Positions 39,603 through 49,545 of a stretch of 64,000 nucleotides of DNA are shown here, piece by piece (the stretch's first letter is position 1; the number at the start of each line of letters is the position of its first letter). This stretch comes from JABDKH01 sp963768565. GTDB taxonomy: Bacteria > Bacteroidota > Rhodothermia > Rhodothermales > JABDKH01. Position numbers and translations under genes: made by a program. The stretch is from assembly GCA_963768565.1 (NCBI GenBank), contig CAVYIO010000042.1:1-64000 (forward strand), in the 5' to 3' direction. The notes under the pieces are model-generated. The model was not told where the DNA came from. It made no database searches and worked only from the letters and a program-made list of their open reading frames with translations.

Positions 39603-40346
39603 TTAACCACCCGGCGTCGGATCAGATCCTTGTCGCCGCCCTGCGGGTTCTTCCAAAATGACGTGGTTTTCGAGCCGCAGCAGTCGATCGGCCATACCGG
39701 CAAGCGTCGTGCTGTGCGTTGCAAGCACAAACGTCTGCTCCAGGTCTCTGCTGAGCCTCACGATCTCTTCCTGCAGTCGATGAGCCGTATCGCCATCCAG
39801 ATTTCCGGTCGGTTCGTCGGCCAGAACCAGCCTCGGAGCATTCATGAGGGCTCGAGCGACTGCCACACGTTGCTGCTCGCCCCCCGACAGGGCGTGAGGC
39901 CGGTGATCGGCACGGTCCGCGATGCCGAGAATGTCGAGAAGTTCGAGAGCGCGCCCGCGCACCTGCCGGAGTGGGCGTTGCTGGATAATCGCCGGCATCG
40001 CCACGTTCTCGAGAGCCGTGAACTCAGGTAGCAGGTGGTGAAACTGGAATACGAATCCGACGTGCTCGTTGCGAAACTTCGAAAGCGCAGAATCCTCTTT
40101 CGCAAAGATGTTGTCGCCTTCAAAGAGGACGTCACCACTGTCGGGTCGGTCAAGGGCGCCGAGCAGGTGTAGCAACGTGCTCTTGCCACTACCACTCTCG
40201 CCCACGATTCCTACGATCTCACCTTTACGGATTTCGAAACTGACGCTCTGCAGAACAAGAAGACTTCCACTGAGCGCGGCGGGGTACGACTTCGTCAGGT
40301 CCCGGACGCGAACAAGAGGTGTGACATCTGTCGGCGGGCTCTTCAT
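39603..40346 (-). CDS. lolD: Lipoprotein-releasing-type ABC transporter ATP-binding protein
   Basis: A 247-residue ABC ATPase of the LolD / MacB / FtsE type. Walker A GESGSGKST, Q-loop FVFQFHHLLPEFTALENV, signature LSGGEQQRVAVARAL, Walker B LVLADEPTGNLD and H-loop LATHS are all present. The QFHHLLPEFTALENV stretch is typical of LolD. The permease partner (LolC/E) is not adjacent, which is normal for Bacteroidota. It is seven bases before the NtrC-type regulator on the same strand. Its membership of the LolD subgroup rather than another MacB-type system is likely, not certain. Confidence 0.85.
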   Translation of the reverse strand: MKSPPTDVTPLVRVRDLTKSYPAALSGSLLVLQSVSFEIRKGEIVGIVGESGSGKSTLLHLLGALDRPDSGDVLFEGDNIFAKEDSALSKFRNEHVGFVFQFHHLLPEFTALENVAMPAIIQQRPLRQVRGRALELLDILGIADRADHRPHALSGGEQQRVAVARALMNAPRLVLADEPTGNLDGDTAHRLQEEIVRLSRDLEQTFVLATHSTTLAGMADRLLRLENHVILEEPAGRRQGSDPTPGG

Positions 40347-40352
40347 GGTCGA

Positions 40353-41726
40353 TCAGCGCTCGATCCCGTACTTGTTCATCTTGTTGTACAGATGAGAGCG
40401 CTGAATGCCGATAGCCTCTGCGGTCTTGCTGACGTTCCAGTCGAAGTGAGACAACTTGTGCTCTATGAACAGCTTCTCGGCCTCGTCGCGGAATTCACTG
40501 AACTGAGCGAACCGGTCCAGAAGGGTATCAAAATTGTTAGCTCCGGCGCCGCCACTCTGAACGAAGCGATCGACGTCCCGCGCCGTAATATTATCACCGG
40601 AGCTGAGTATCAGTAGTCGTTCTACCACGTTGTGAAGTTCTCGAACGTTTCCGCGCCACTCCAGCGTTCGAAGGCGGGCCATCGCCTCATCCTCGAACGG
40701 CTTCGGATCGAGACCGTTGCGCCGCGTAAGTCGGCCTGCGAAGTGCTCGGCGATCGTCGGTATATCTTCACGACGTTCACGAAGGGGAGGTACATCGAGC
40801 AGAATCACGCTCAGACGATGATACAGGTCCTCTCGAAACTCTCCCTCCTCTATCCTGCCCAGAAGGTCCTTGTTGGTTGCTGCGAGCACGCGGACATTGA
40901 CCGGGATGCTCCGATCTCCGCCGACGCGCGAGATCCGGTTTTCCTGAAGTACGCGAAGCACTTTCGCCTGGGCGGACAGGCTCATGTCGCCGATCTCATC
41001 AAGAAACAGCGTCCCGCCGTCTGCCTGTTCGAACTTGCCGATCCGCTGCTTTGTCGCCCCCGTAAACGAACCTTTCTCGTGCCCAAAGAGCTCACTCTCG
41101 ATAAGTTCGCTGGGAATCGCTGCGCAATTGACCTCGACGACGGGTCCATCGTTGCGATTGGAGAGGTGATGGATCCACTTGGCCACCAATTCCTTGCCGG
41201 TGCCTGCTTCCCCCGTGATTAGCACCCGGGCCTCGGTGGGCGCCACACGCTCGACCGTCTCCTTGATTCTGGAAATCGCCGGGCTGTCACCCAGAATTGG
41301 CGTCAGGTCGCCCTCATGATGCTCGACGAGCGTCTGCCGCATTCGTCGATTCTCGGTCGCGAGCTGGCCGCGATCCAGGGCATTTCGAAGGGTCACCAGC
41401 AGCCGGTTCAAGTCCGGCGGCTTCTCAACGAAATCGAACGCACCGAGCTTCGTGGCCTCGACTGCTGTTTCGATTGATCCGTGACCGGAGATCATGACGA
41501 TCGGGACTTCCGGCATCTCCTTTGAGGCGATCGCCAGAACTTCCAGGCCATCCTTCTTCGGCATCTTGACGTCAAGCAGAACGACGTCATAATGCGCTTT
41601 CTTCATGGCGCTCAGCGCGGCCTCGCCGTCTTCCGCCTCATCTACCTCGAAGTCCTCGTACTCAAGGATCTCTTTCAGTGTTCGGCGAATACTGGCTTCG
41701 TCGTCGACGACCAGGATCGTTGGCAT
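40353..41726 (-). CDS. Sigma-54-dependent response regulator, NtrC type
   Basis: A 457-residue transcription activator. Receiver domain 1-120 with phosphoacceptor Asp 52 in LLDVKMP. The AAA+ domain carries ALITGEAGTGKELVAKWIH, GHEKGSFTGAT (the GAFTGA sigma-54 contact loop, with Ser in place of Ala), and LFLDEIGDMS. The C terminus ends in a Fis-type helix-turn-helix (VSKTAEAIGIQRSHLYNKMNKYGI, quoted in part). No partner histidine kinase is adjacent. It lies between the TPR membrane protein and lolD. Confidence 0.92.
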   Translation of the reverse strand: MPTILVVDDEASIRRTLKEILEYEDFEVDEAEDGEAALSAMKKAHYDVVLLDVKMPKKDGLEVLAIASKEMPEVPIVMISGHGSIETAVEATKLGAFDFVEKPPDLNRLLVTLRNALDRGQLATENRRMRQTLVEHHEGDLTPILGDSPAISRIKETVERVAPTEARVLITGEAGTGKELVAKWIHHLSNRNDGPVVEVNCAAIPSELIESELFGHEKGSFTGATKQRIGKFEQADGGTLFLDEIGDMSLSAQAKVLRVLQENRISRVGGDRSIPVNVRVLAATNKDLLGRIEEGEFREDLYHRLSVILLDVPPLRERREDIPTIAEHFAGRLTRRNGLDPKPFEDEAMARLRTLEWRGNVRELHNVVERLLILSSGDNITARDVDRFVQSGGAGANNFDTLLDRFAQFSEFRDEAEKLFIEHKLSHFDWNVSKTAEAIGIQRSHLYNKMNKYGIER

Positions 41727-41756
41727 GAGTCACCTCTGCAAGGGATGGGGTGTGCT

Positions 41757-42467
41757 CTACGAGCTTGGTGCCTGCCTCGCCCCGGCACGAGCGACCAGAA
41801 TGTCCACGTTGCGAGCTTGCGTGGACGCCGGGTACTCTTTCGTCACCGCATTGTAGGCATCGACAGCTGCCTTGTAATCGCCCGCGAGCTCGTACGCGCG
41901 ACCGGCCTCAAGTAAGTAGCCCGGAGCCGTCACGTCGTTGGGAAAGAGGAATGCCGCACGCCTGAAAAGGTCACCGGCGCGCTTGTACTGTCCTTTCATC
42001 TCGTGGATGGCTGCCTCTCCTGCAAGTGCGCTCGCCCCGAGATAATTAGCGTCTTTGTCGAAATCCTCAAACAGCTCGAGCGATCGATCATACTCGCCCT
42101 GCCGAAACAGCGCGTCGGCCGCGTAGAATCGCGCAAGGTTGCCGGCGTTGGTCATGCTGTAGTCTGACGCTACCTCGAGCAGGCCCATCGTATCTTCGGA
42201 TCCGTTCAGTGCGGCATCGTAATCGCCCGACTCGTAGAGGCTGACGGCCGGAGCAAGAAATCGCTGGCCATCCACCTCGCGCTGCTGCTGCCAGTAGGAA
42301 TACCCTATGATGCCAACGATCACGAGAGTGATGACACCAAGGATACCGTAGGCGAGGTTCCGATTGTTGTCAAGAGCCTGCCATAGACGCGACGAGAACG
42401 TGACAACGGTGTCCTGGCGAAGCTCCTGGCGACGCGAGATCTTCTTGGTGGGTTTGAGAGTCGACAT
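41757..42467 (-). CDS. TPR membrane protein, YfgM-like
   Basis: A 236-residue protein with a basic cytoplasmic N terminus, one transmembrane helix (about 38-60: LAYGILGVITLVIVGIIGYSY, 21 residues, quoted in part as ITLVIVGIIGYSY) and a periplasmic tail of TPR-like repeats (LARFYAADALFRQGEYDRSLELF, APGYLLEAGRAYELAGDYKAAVDAY, in part). The layout matches the YfgM/ancillary translocon-chaperone group and outer-membrane assembly TPR proteins. A role near the Sec translocon is plausible but inferred. Confidence 0.75.
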   Translation of the reverse strand: MSTLKPTKKISRRQELRQDTVVTFSSRLWQALDNNRNLAYGILGVITLVIVGIIGYSYWQQQREVDGQRFLAPAVSLYESGDYDAALNGSEDTMGLLEVASDYSMTNAGNLARFYAADALFRQGEYDRSLELFEDFDKDANYLGASALAGEAAIHEMKGQYKRAGDLFRRAAFLFPNDVTAPGYLLEAGRAYELAGDYKAAVDAYNAVTKEYPASTQARNVDILVARAGARQAPSS

Positions 42468-42781
42468 ATGGCGTATCGGTGGGTGTCTGCAACCTGCATC
42501 GGGTCAAACGGCATAGCCGTATAAGATATTGCCATCACGCTCGCCTTCGCAACGGCACCTCCCACCCGGAGGGCCAACGCACAGATAAATCACAGTGGCG
42601 ATGTGCGATTCCTGCCCGTTTTCACGATCTGAGCACGCTAAGTCGAGATTTCGTTTGTTATTTTTGATGCTCTACACGAGGTGACGGCCGGTCCACTCAA
42701 GTTCGAAGAAGACGAAGACGGGGCATGACCCGCCGCACCCATTTGACATTCCACCCATGACCAATCAGGAGGATCACTCTG
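42468..42781. other. Divergent promoter region of TPR protein and gap genes
   Basis: A 314-base stretch between two divergent genes. No coding frame is convincing. It should hold promoters for both sides. The only firm element is the gap ribosome binding site AGGAGG at 42767-42772, nine bases before ATG 42782. Confidence 0.5.
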
Positions 42782-43807
42782 ATGGCCATCAGATTAGCGA
42801 TTAATGGTTTCGGAAGAATTGGACGTCTGGTATTCCGATCAATAATGGAACGGGACTCGGACGAATTCGACATCGTCGCGGTCAACGACCTGACCGATTC
42901 GAAGACTCTGGCGCACCTGTTCAAATACGATTCAGTACACGGTGTCTATCCGGGCAAGGTCACCACATACGGTGACGGACTCGAAATAGACGGTGACCGT
43001 TTTAAGGTTTTCAGCGAACGCGATCCATCCAAGCTCCCCTGGGGCGCGCTGGATGTTGACGTCGTTGTTGAGTCGACAGGCGTCTTTCGCACGCGCGAGA
43101 AGGCAGCGCTTCATCTGGAAGCGGGTGCAAAGAAGGTCGTGATTTCGGCGCCCGCGAGCGGCGCCGTCGACGCGACCGTCGTACTGGGCGTGAACGACGA
43201 TGTGCTTACGGGAAAGGAGGAGGTCATATCGAACGCAAGCTGTACGACCAACTGTCTCGCGCCGATGGTCAAGATTCTTGACGACGCGTTTGGTGTACGT
43301 CGCGGTTTGATGACCACGGTCCATGCATATACGGCCGATCAGCGAATCCAGGACGCGCCGCACAAGGACCTCAGGCGCGCGCGGGCGGCCGCCACATCCA
43401 TCATCCCGACGACGACCGGTGCGGCGAAGGCGGTGGGACTCGTCCTGCCCCACCTCGCCGGCAAACTGGACGGGTTCGCACTGCGTGTTCCGACGCTTGA
43501 CGGTTCGCTCACCGACCTGACCGTCGAGTTGGAGAAAGATGCAACCGCCGAAGAGATCAACAAGGCCATGAAGAGTGCGGCCTCCGGCAAGATGGCTGGA
43601 ATCCTCGAATACACAGAGGACCCGATTGTCTCGATTGACATCGTTCACAATCCGCACTCATGTGTTTTCGATGCTCTTTCAACGATGTCGTCCGGCAATC
43701 TCGTGAAGGTTGTAGGCTGGTACGACAACGAATGGGGCTACGCCAACAGGACCGTAGACATGGTCGCGCTCCTGATGAAGAAGGCACCTGCAGCGGCCGG
43801 AGCCTAG
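42782..43807 (+). CDS. gapA: Glyceraldehyde-3-phosphate dehydrogenase
   Basis: A 341-residue tetrameric glycolytic enzyme that oxidises glyceraldehyde-3-phosphate with NAD(P)+ and phosphate. The nucleotide motif INGFGRIGRLVFR is at residues 7-19. The catalytic Cys 154 lies in SNASCTTNCLAP. VHAYTADQ follows, and NEWGYANRTVDM near the end is the standard C-terminal block. VNDLTD near residue 40 has the Asp that usually marks NAD preference. A strong AGGAGG site precedes it. It is followed by a hairpin and pgk. Confidence 0.96.
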   Translation: MAIRLAINGFGRIGRLVFRSIMERDSDEFDIVAVNDLTDSKTLAHLFKYDSVHGVYPGKVTTYGDGLEIDGDRFKVFSERDPSKLPWGALDVDVVVESTGVFRTREKAALHLEAGAKKVVISAPASGAVDATVVLGVNDDVLTGKEEVISNASCTTNCLAPMVKILDDAFGVRRGLMTTVHAYTADQRIQDAPHKDLRRARAAATSIIPTTTGAAKAVGLVLPHLAGKLDGFALRVPTLDGSLTDLTVELEKDATAEEINKAMKSAASGKMAGILEYTEDPIVSIDIVHNPHSCVFDALSTMSSGNLVKVVGWYDNEWGYANRTVDMVALLMKKAPAAAGA

Positions 43808-43818
43808 ATAGCACCGCG

Positions 43819-43848
43819 GAGAGGGGTGCTCGCCGGAGCACCTCTCTC
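43819..43848 (+). terminator. Hairpin between gapA and pgk
   Basis: GAGAGGGGTGCTC (43819-43831) pairs with GAGCACCTCTCTC (43836-43848) around a four-base loop, with one mismatch. No T run follows, so it is more likely an attenuator or RNA-stability element than a full terminator. Confidence 0.6.
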
Positions 43849-43891
43849 TATCTGGTTCGAAGTTCATCCGTAGACTGGCACAGGCAGCGTA

Positions 43892-45073
43892 ATGGGTAAG
43901 CTCAAACTGGATGATCTCGACGTCAACGGCAAGAGAGTACTCGTGCGCGTCGATTTCAACGTTCCACTGCGTGACGGCGTGGTTACAGACGACACGCGCA
44001 TCCGCGCCGCTCTGCCCACCATCGACGCCATTGTGGCGCGGGGAGGGACCGCCGTCCTCATGAGTCACCTTGGTCGTCCGAAGGGCTCGCCCGACCCTGC
44101 GTACAGCCTGGCACCGGTGGCAGAACACCTCCGCTCGCTAACGGGCGTGAACGTTACGTTCTCCGCCGATACAATTGGGCAGGTCGCGCACGCCGCCGTT
44201 GACGGTGCTCCGCGGTCCTCGATCGTTTTGCTGGAGAACACGCGTTTCCACGCAGGTGAAACAAAGAACGACCCGGATCTGGCCGCAAGTCTGGCGTCAC
44301 TGGGCGATGTCTTTGTTAATGACGCCTTCGGCTCGGCACACCGCGCGCATGCATCGACAGAGGGTGTCACTCACCTTTTGCCGAAATCCGCTATGGGATA
44401 CCTGCTGGAAAAGGAAATCGAACATCTTTCATCGGTCCTCAGCAATCCCGGCCGCCCGTTCGTGGCGGTGTTGGGAGGTGCAAAGGTATCCGACAAGATC
44501 GGAGTCATAGAGCATCTGCTTCCGCTGGTAGACACCCTTCTGATCGGCGGTGCGATGAGCTATACGTTTCTCAAGGCGACGGGTCACAGCGTGGGCACCT
44601 CTCTGGTCGAGGACGACAAGCTGGATGTGGCGAGGGATCTTCTCAAGCGAAGCGGAGACAAACTGCGTCTCCCGACCGACCACCTGGTCGCGGCGGCGTT
44701 TGACAATGACGCGGAGCGCCAGGGTGTGACAGGCGACATCCCCAACGGGTTTATGGGCCTGGATATCGGTCCCGCTACGATCGCGGCGTACCGATTGGAA
44801 ATCGAGCATGCGCGCACCGTCGTCTGGAACGGACCGATGGGTGTCTTTGAGATGTCCAACTTTGCAGGCGGTACGATGGCCGTCGCCGAAGCGCTCGTGG
44901 TGGCCACGCGCAAGGGAGCCCTCACGGTTGTGGGCGGCGGAGACTCCGTGGCGGCAATCACCCAGGGCGGGTTTGCGGCTGATGTGTCGCACGTGTCGAC
45001 GGGCGGAGGAGCCATGCTCGAATTCCTTGAGGGCAAGACGCTGCCTGGCGTTGCCGCCCTGACAGACGTCTAA
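43892..45073 (+). CDS. pgk: Phosphoglycerate kinase
   Basis: A 393-residue two-domain enzyme that makes ATP and 3-phosphoglycerate from 1,3-bisphosphoglycerate. VLVRVDFNVPLRDG and LMSHLGRPKG lie in the N domain; FVAVLGGAKVSDKIGV, VWNGPMGVFEM and VVGGGDSVAAI lie in the C domain (all diagnostic of Pgk). Length is standard. It starts about 80 bases after gapA and is almost certainly in the same transcript. Enzyme order gap-pgk is common in bacteria. Confidence 0.96.
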   Translation: MGKLKLDDLDVNGKRVLVRVDFNVPLRDGVVTDDTRIRAALPTIDAIVARGGTAVLMSHLGRPKGSPDPAYSLAPVAEHLRSLTGVNVTFSADTIGQVAHAAVDGAPRSSIVLLENTRFHAGETKNDPDLAASLASLGDVFVNDAFGSAHRAHASTEGVTHLLPKSAMGYLLEKEIEHLSSVLSNPGRPFVAVLGGAKVSDKIGVIEHLLPLVDTLLIGGAMSYTFLKATGHSVGTSLVEDDKLDVARDLLKRSGDKLRLPTDHLVAAAFDNDAERQGVTGDIPNGFMGLDIGPATIAAYRLEIEHARTVVWNGPMGVFEMSNFAGGTMAVAEALVVATRKGALTVVGGGDSVAAITQGGFAADVSHVSTGGGAMLEFLEGKTLPGVAALTDV

Positions 45074-45100
45074 ACCGGCCCGCGAGCGACCCAACTCTCG

Positions 45101-45989
45101 ATGATCTACAAGACCACCGCCGATCTGGATTTTCGCCTCGATGAACTGGCGGAAATCAGCCTTCCGAAGCGCGTACTGATGACGACGCCGGAGTTTTTCG
45201 ACGTGCAGTATGTCATCAATCCGCACATGGAGGGCAACGTAGGAACCGTCGACGCGGCAGTAGCTGCGAGCCAGTGGGACGACCTGCGACGGCTGTATGA
45301 ATCACTCGGCGTTTCGGTCGACCGTGGTTAAGGGCCGACCATCCATGCCTGACATGGTCTTCTGTGCAAACCAGACCCTTCCCTACCGCCTCCAGGATGA
45401 ATCTCAGGGTGTGATCCTGAGTCGCATGCACGCGTCACAGCGGGCTCCGGAAGTCGAACACTTCGAGCAGTTCTTTCGCTCATCCGGCTATGCCATTCGG
45501 ACACTTCCAGCATCCATCGCGGATTTTGAAGGAATGGGTGATGCGCTGTGGCACGCCGGCCGTTTCTTCCTGTGGGGAGGATACGGTTTTCGCTCCAGCC
45601 TGGACGCCTACACGTATTTATCGGATACACTCGACGTGAAGGTCGCCGCACTGCACCTGGCCGATCCGGATTTTTATCATCTGGATACATGCCTTTCCGT
45701 GCTAGGCGAATCAACCGCGCTCATTTTCCCGGGCGCATTCGATGCGGACGGTCTGGATCTGATTCATGCGCTGTTCGCGACCGTGATCGAGGCACCTGAA
45801 GACGAGTCCCGGCACCTCTTTGCGTGCAATGCGCATTCCCCGGATGGCCAAAACGTTATCATCCAGGCCGGCTGCGATGTAACGGTCAGCCTGCTGCGGA
45901 ATCACGGCCTGAATCCGATCGAGGTGCGCACGGACGAATTCCTGAAGGCCGGTGGTTCCGTGTTCTGCATGAAGCAGATGTTCTGGTAG
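45101..45989 (+). CDS. Amidinotransferase-fold hydrolase (arginine deiminase / DDAH-like); frameshifted
   Basis: About 295 residues after repair. The N-terminal part reads VLMTTPEFFDVQYVINPHMEG and YESLGVSV; the frame breaks near 45318-45324 and removal of one G gives VTVVKGRPSMPDMVFCANQ. The catalytic set of the guanidino-modifying fold is visible: Asp/Asn region VFCANQ, FEGMGDALW with Glu, YHLDTCLSVL with His, and the nucleophile Cys in GGSVFCMKQ near the C terminus. The family includes dimethylarginine hydrolase and arginine deiminase; the substrate is not determinable. It follows pgk by 27 bases. Frame break is probably a consensus error. Confidence 0.75.
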
Positions 45990-46007
45990 CGATATCTGCT
46001 CACGGCC

Positions 46008-46673
46008 ATGAACATTTCTGTCGTCATCCCCACCCTCAACGAGGAAGAGCACGTCGCGAAAACCATTCGCTCGGCTCAGGCGGATGGCGCCACCGAGGTG
46101 ATCGTAGTCGACGGCGGTTCCACAGATCGAACCGTCGAGACGGCCGCAGAGTTGACGCGTGTCATATCGGCGCCGCGTGGACGAGCCCAACAGATGAATC
46201 ACGGAGCGCGCGAGGCGAACGGTGAAATTATCCTGTTCCTGCATGCAGACACGCAGCTGCCGCCGGGCTCGCTTCCGGCCATCGTCAGGGCCGTGAAAGA
46301 CGGGTTCTGTGCCGGATGTTTCAGGCTCAAGTTCGAGCCGAGTTCTCTGCTGCTGGGAATCTGCGGACGCCTCACGATCCTTCCATTCAAGTCACTTTGC
46401 TTCGGTGACCGCGGTCTATTTGTGGTCCGAAGCGTATTCGAATCGACAGGCGGTTTCGATGACATCCCGATATTCGAGGATCTCGAGATCGTAAGACGTC
46501 TTCATCGCATGGGTCGCTTTGCCCAACTCAGTGAGCGGCTGTGCACGTCGAGTCGGCGATTTATGGAACACGGCACCCTCCGCCAACAGGTCAAGAACGT
46601 CGTTCTCTGGAGCGGATATCACATCGGAGTCAGTCCGGCACGGCTGGCGCGATATTATCGGTACGCGGAATAG
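46008..46673 (+). CDS. Glycosyltransferase family 2, TIGR04283 type
   Basis: A 221-residue GT-A fold transferase. SVVIPTLNEEEHVAKTI is the opening, VVDGGSTDRTVETA the nucleotide-sugar motif, and FLHADTQLPPG the DxD-like region (HAD). GRAQQMNHGA and FGDRGLFVRS-like blocks match the TIGR04283 subgroup, which is named for arsenosugar synthesis in some bacteria. No other arsenosugar gene is nearby, so the substrate remains open. No transmembrane segment. It stands 18 bases after the amidinotransferase-fold gene and ends 19 bases before the convergent TonB receptor. Confidence 0.87.
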   Translation: MNISVVIPTLNEEEHVAKTIRSAQADGATEVIVVDGGSTDRTVETAAELTRVISAPRGRAQQMNHGAREANGEIILFLHADTQLPPGSLPAIVRAVKDGFCAGCFRLKFEPSSLLLGICGRLTILPFKSLCFGDRGLFVVRSVFESTGGFDDIPIFEDLEIVRRLHRMGRFAQLSERLCTSSRRFMEHGTLRQQVKNVVLWSGYHIGVSPARLARYYRYAE

Positions 46674-46692
46674 GCCGGCACAGCCCCTCACC

Positions 46693-49255
46693 TCAGCGAA
46701 GAACGTAACTCGCTCTGAACAACACGTGTCGCGTGGCGGACGGAAAGAACTGGGGTCCAAGTGGTCCGACGTTTCCGAAGAGCAGCAATTCGCTATTCAG
46801 TACGTTGTTGACGTCCACACCGATGGAGAGTCCGCCGAGCGGCGATCCCGGGCCGAAGGTGTGACTCGCGGAAGCATCCAGCACGAAGTACGGATCCACG
46901 GTCAGCGATCTATCTTCCACACCCGTGGCGTCCCGTCCACCTGAGTTGTCGATGTACTGCCTGCCCACGTACCGCGCGAAGGCTCCAATGCGAAACCCTG
47001 AACGCCGATACGTCAACTCAAGATTGCCGTTCGTCGACGGAAAACCCGGAATCGGATTGTCTCTTCTGTCGAGTTGAACGGTCGAGAAGTCAGGCAGCGT
47101 CGCGAACTCGACGAATCGTATGTAGCGAGCACGACCAAGCGTGAAGTTGCCGTACACGTCGAGATTCTTGGTGAGACCAACCCGCCATTCGGATTCGAGA
47201 CCGATATGCCGTGTTCGATCTGCGTTGCCTGTTCGCGGGACGCCGAACTGATCAAGGCCACCACTGGGCACGATCTCGTCCATGAACTCCATCCAGAATC
47301 CGTTGACGGTGATGCTCGAACGCGAATCGGTTCGACCAACGCCCACTTCGAAATCCAGCAGGTGCTCCGAGTCGACGAAGGGTCGATCGACGTCAATTCT
47401 TCCGTTTGCATCCGTCTCGAACCGAGGCAGGAAACCTGCTCCCGCTTCTTCACCATCATACAGCGACTTGAGCCTGGGCTCGCGACCGGAATAGGCGATG
47501 CTTCCGTACGCACTCCAGGTTCTCTCGGGATTCACGGTTACGCCGATGCGTGGATTCACCATTACATATGGCTTCGTGAATCGAGTTGCGAAGAACGCCT
47601 CATCGTAAACACGATATTGGACGCGCGTAACGAGTGCCTCAGCGTGAACGGCGAGTCGGGACGATGGACGCGCCTCGTGTCCAGCCGAGATCGACGTTAT
47701 GACTTTTTCGCCCCGGAACTGATATACCCGTCGATCGGCGTCCGATCCCACCAGATCCGACGGGATATCGATCGCCTCCTGTATGCGCCCCCACCGTTCC
47801 GACCGATGCAGTCGCGCCTCACCACCGATGGTGGTCTTTCCAAACTTCGAGTCCACCGTAAGACGGGGTAACCATCCGACCTGCCACTGATCGAGGCTGG
47901 CTCTGAACAACACATCTGACAGAGGGGCTTGAGATAAACAGCGGCAACGTTCGCTGATCGTCCGCGACGAAGCCACCGGGCAGCCGTAGATAATCGGCGG
48001 ATCGAAAGTTTGCACCGAAATCAAAGTGCCCGTTTCCTCTAACCCAGAATAGCGACTGACTGACGTGCAGTTTGTCCGTCGCCTGCCACTCATGATGTAG
48101 CTCAATATGTGGCTGGTGGAAATCCTCCGTATCCCGCGTGAAGAGACTTGAGTTGTACCGCCGATCCACGAGGATCCCGTTGAACCCGGGAAGCACGTCC
48201 TTGTTGGCTGCACGTGGAATCCCGGAAAAAGCCAGACCGTCGCGCTGTGGCCCGCCGTACGCCTGGAGCGTCAGCGTAGATCTCGATCCATATCGCGTGA
48301 GACCAACGAAGAAACGATTGAATTCCGTCCATGACCAGTCGCGATAGCCATCCGATTCGAGGCGACTGAAACGTGCAAACGCGACATACTTGTCACGCAC
48401 CAACCCGCTATTCACTTCCACCGATAAGCGCTTCGTATCGTAGGAGCCATAGCCGAGGGTTACCTCGGCGTACGGGTTTGGTCGATACGGTAATGCAACG
48501 ATATTGATGGCCCCGCCGATTCCAACCGATCCGTACGCTGAAGCGCCCGCTCCCCGCTGTACCTGAATGTCTTCGACGGACCCATCGACGTCAAAGAAAT
48601 TGATCCAGAACACGTTGAAGTCTTCCGGGTCATTCTGCGGAATTCCATTGATCGAAACGGCGATTCGCCTCTGATCAAACCCCCGAATTCGAAGGGTCGA
48701 ATAACCGATGCCGTTCCCGTTCTCCGAGTAGTACGTCGTGGACGGACGCGACGAAAGCGTGGCCGGCAGATCCTTCATATCCGGTCTGCCTCGCAACTCG
48801 TCGGCGGTCAGGTTGCTGAATGTTACGGGTGTAAGCTGAGGGCGAGCGCGGTTCGCAGCGACGACGACTCCAGGATGTGTGACCGTCCTCGCCGCAAGCT
48901 CGATGTCTACGTGATACACAAGGTCGGCGGCGATGGTCATTTCACGGCCGTCCGGGTCGAATCCGAGATAGCTGGTCGTGACATGATATCGGCCCGCTTC
49001 GACCGGGCCGAGCACAAACGTGCCGTCAGCTGCAGTGGTTGTACCGTAACGGTATTGCTGCGTCGACGTGTTTAGCAGCAGGACATTTGCCCCGGCAAGG
49101 GCATGTCCCTCGTCGTCCACAACGGTGCCGCGTATCGTCTGTGCGATGCAGGGCGAAACGCCACCCAATCCGACGAAGAGAAGAGCCAGAAGTCCGGCGC
49201 GATAACGTACGAAAGGGGAAATCACGGATGTTGCATTCTGGGCCACAGCAAACAC
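46693..49255 (-). CDS. TonB-dependent receptor, probable thiamin(e) transporter; frameshifted
   Basis: About 850 residues. Signal peptide (RYRAGLLALLFVGLGG), then a carboxypeptidase-regulatory-like domain (GTVVDDEGHALAGANVLL), a plug domain (FDQRRIAVSINGIPQNDPEDFN, GGAINIV) and a large beta-barrel. The frame breaks at 47924-47930, where a run of four C in the sense strand should be three (restoring PLSDVLFRASLD). A TPP riboswitch lies immediately upstream on the same strand (49318-49400), so the receptor is probably used for thiamin or a precursor. GTG 49255 is a candidate start; others (GTG 49246, 49225) are possible. It ends convergent with the glycosyltransferase. Confidence 0.82.
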
Positions 49256-49317
49256 GCCGAGCGGCGAGCGAAGTGGGCCCAGTTGGAGTTACTCCACGTG
49301 ACTCCATATTCTGTGCT

Positions 49318-49400
49318 ACCATTTCCCTACGCCGGCATGATCCGGTTCAGGTCATAAGGGTATTCTCTCAGCTTCGCAGTGGCGAAGCACCCCTAACGGT
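49318..49400 (-). ncRNA. TPP (thiamin pyrophosphate) riboswitch
   Basis: In the minus-strand sense the segment shows the aptamer core in order: GGGGTGC, CTGAGA, ACCC, then CCTGAACCGG and the closing GCCGGCGTAGGGAA block. The ends pair as P1: ACCGTT with AATGGT. It lies 63 bases upstream of the TonB receptor start at 49255. TPP binding usually turns such genes off, matching repression of a thiamin receptor when thiamin is plentiful. Expression-platform details are not resolved. Confidence 0.9.
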
Positions 49401-49545
49401 TCCCCGTGGCCATCATTTCAATTAACTCGTGGCGCGTCGGTAACGACAACGTCTCTCTAAGGTTCTATGTCGGCGTATCCGGATCGAGGAACGACGCACG
49501 TGTCAAATGGGTAGACTCCGAAACGCACCTAATCGTGGTTCAGGC

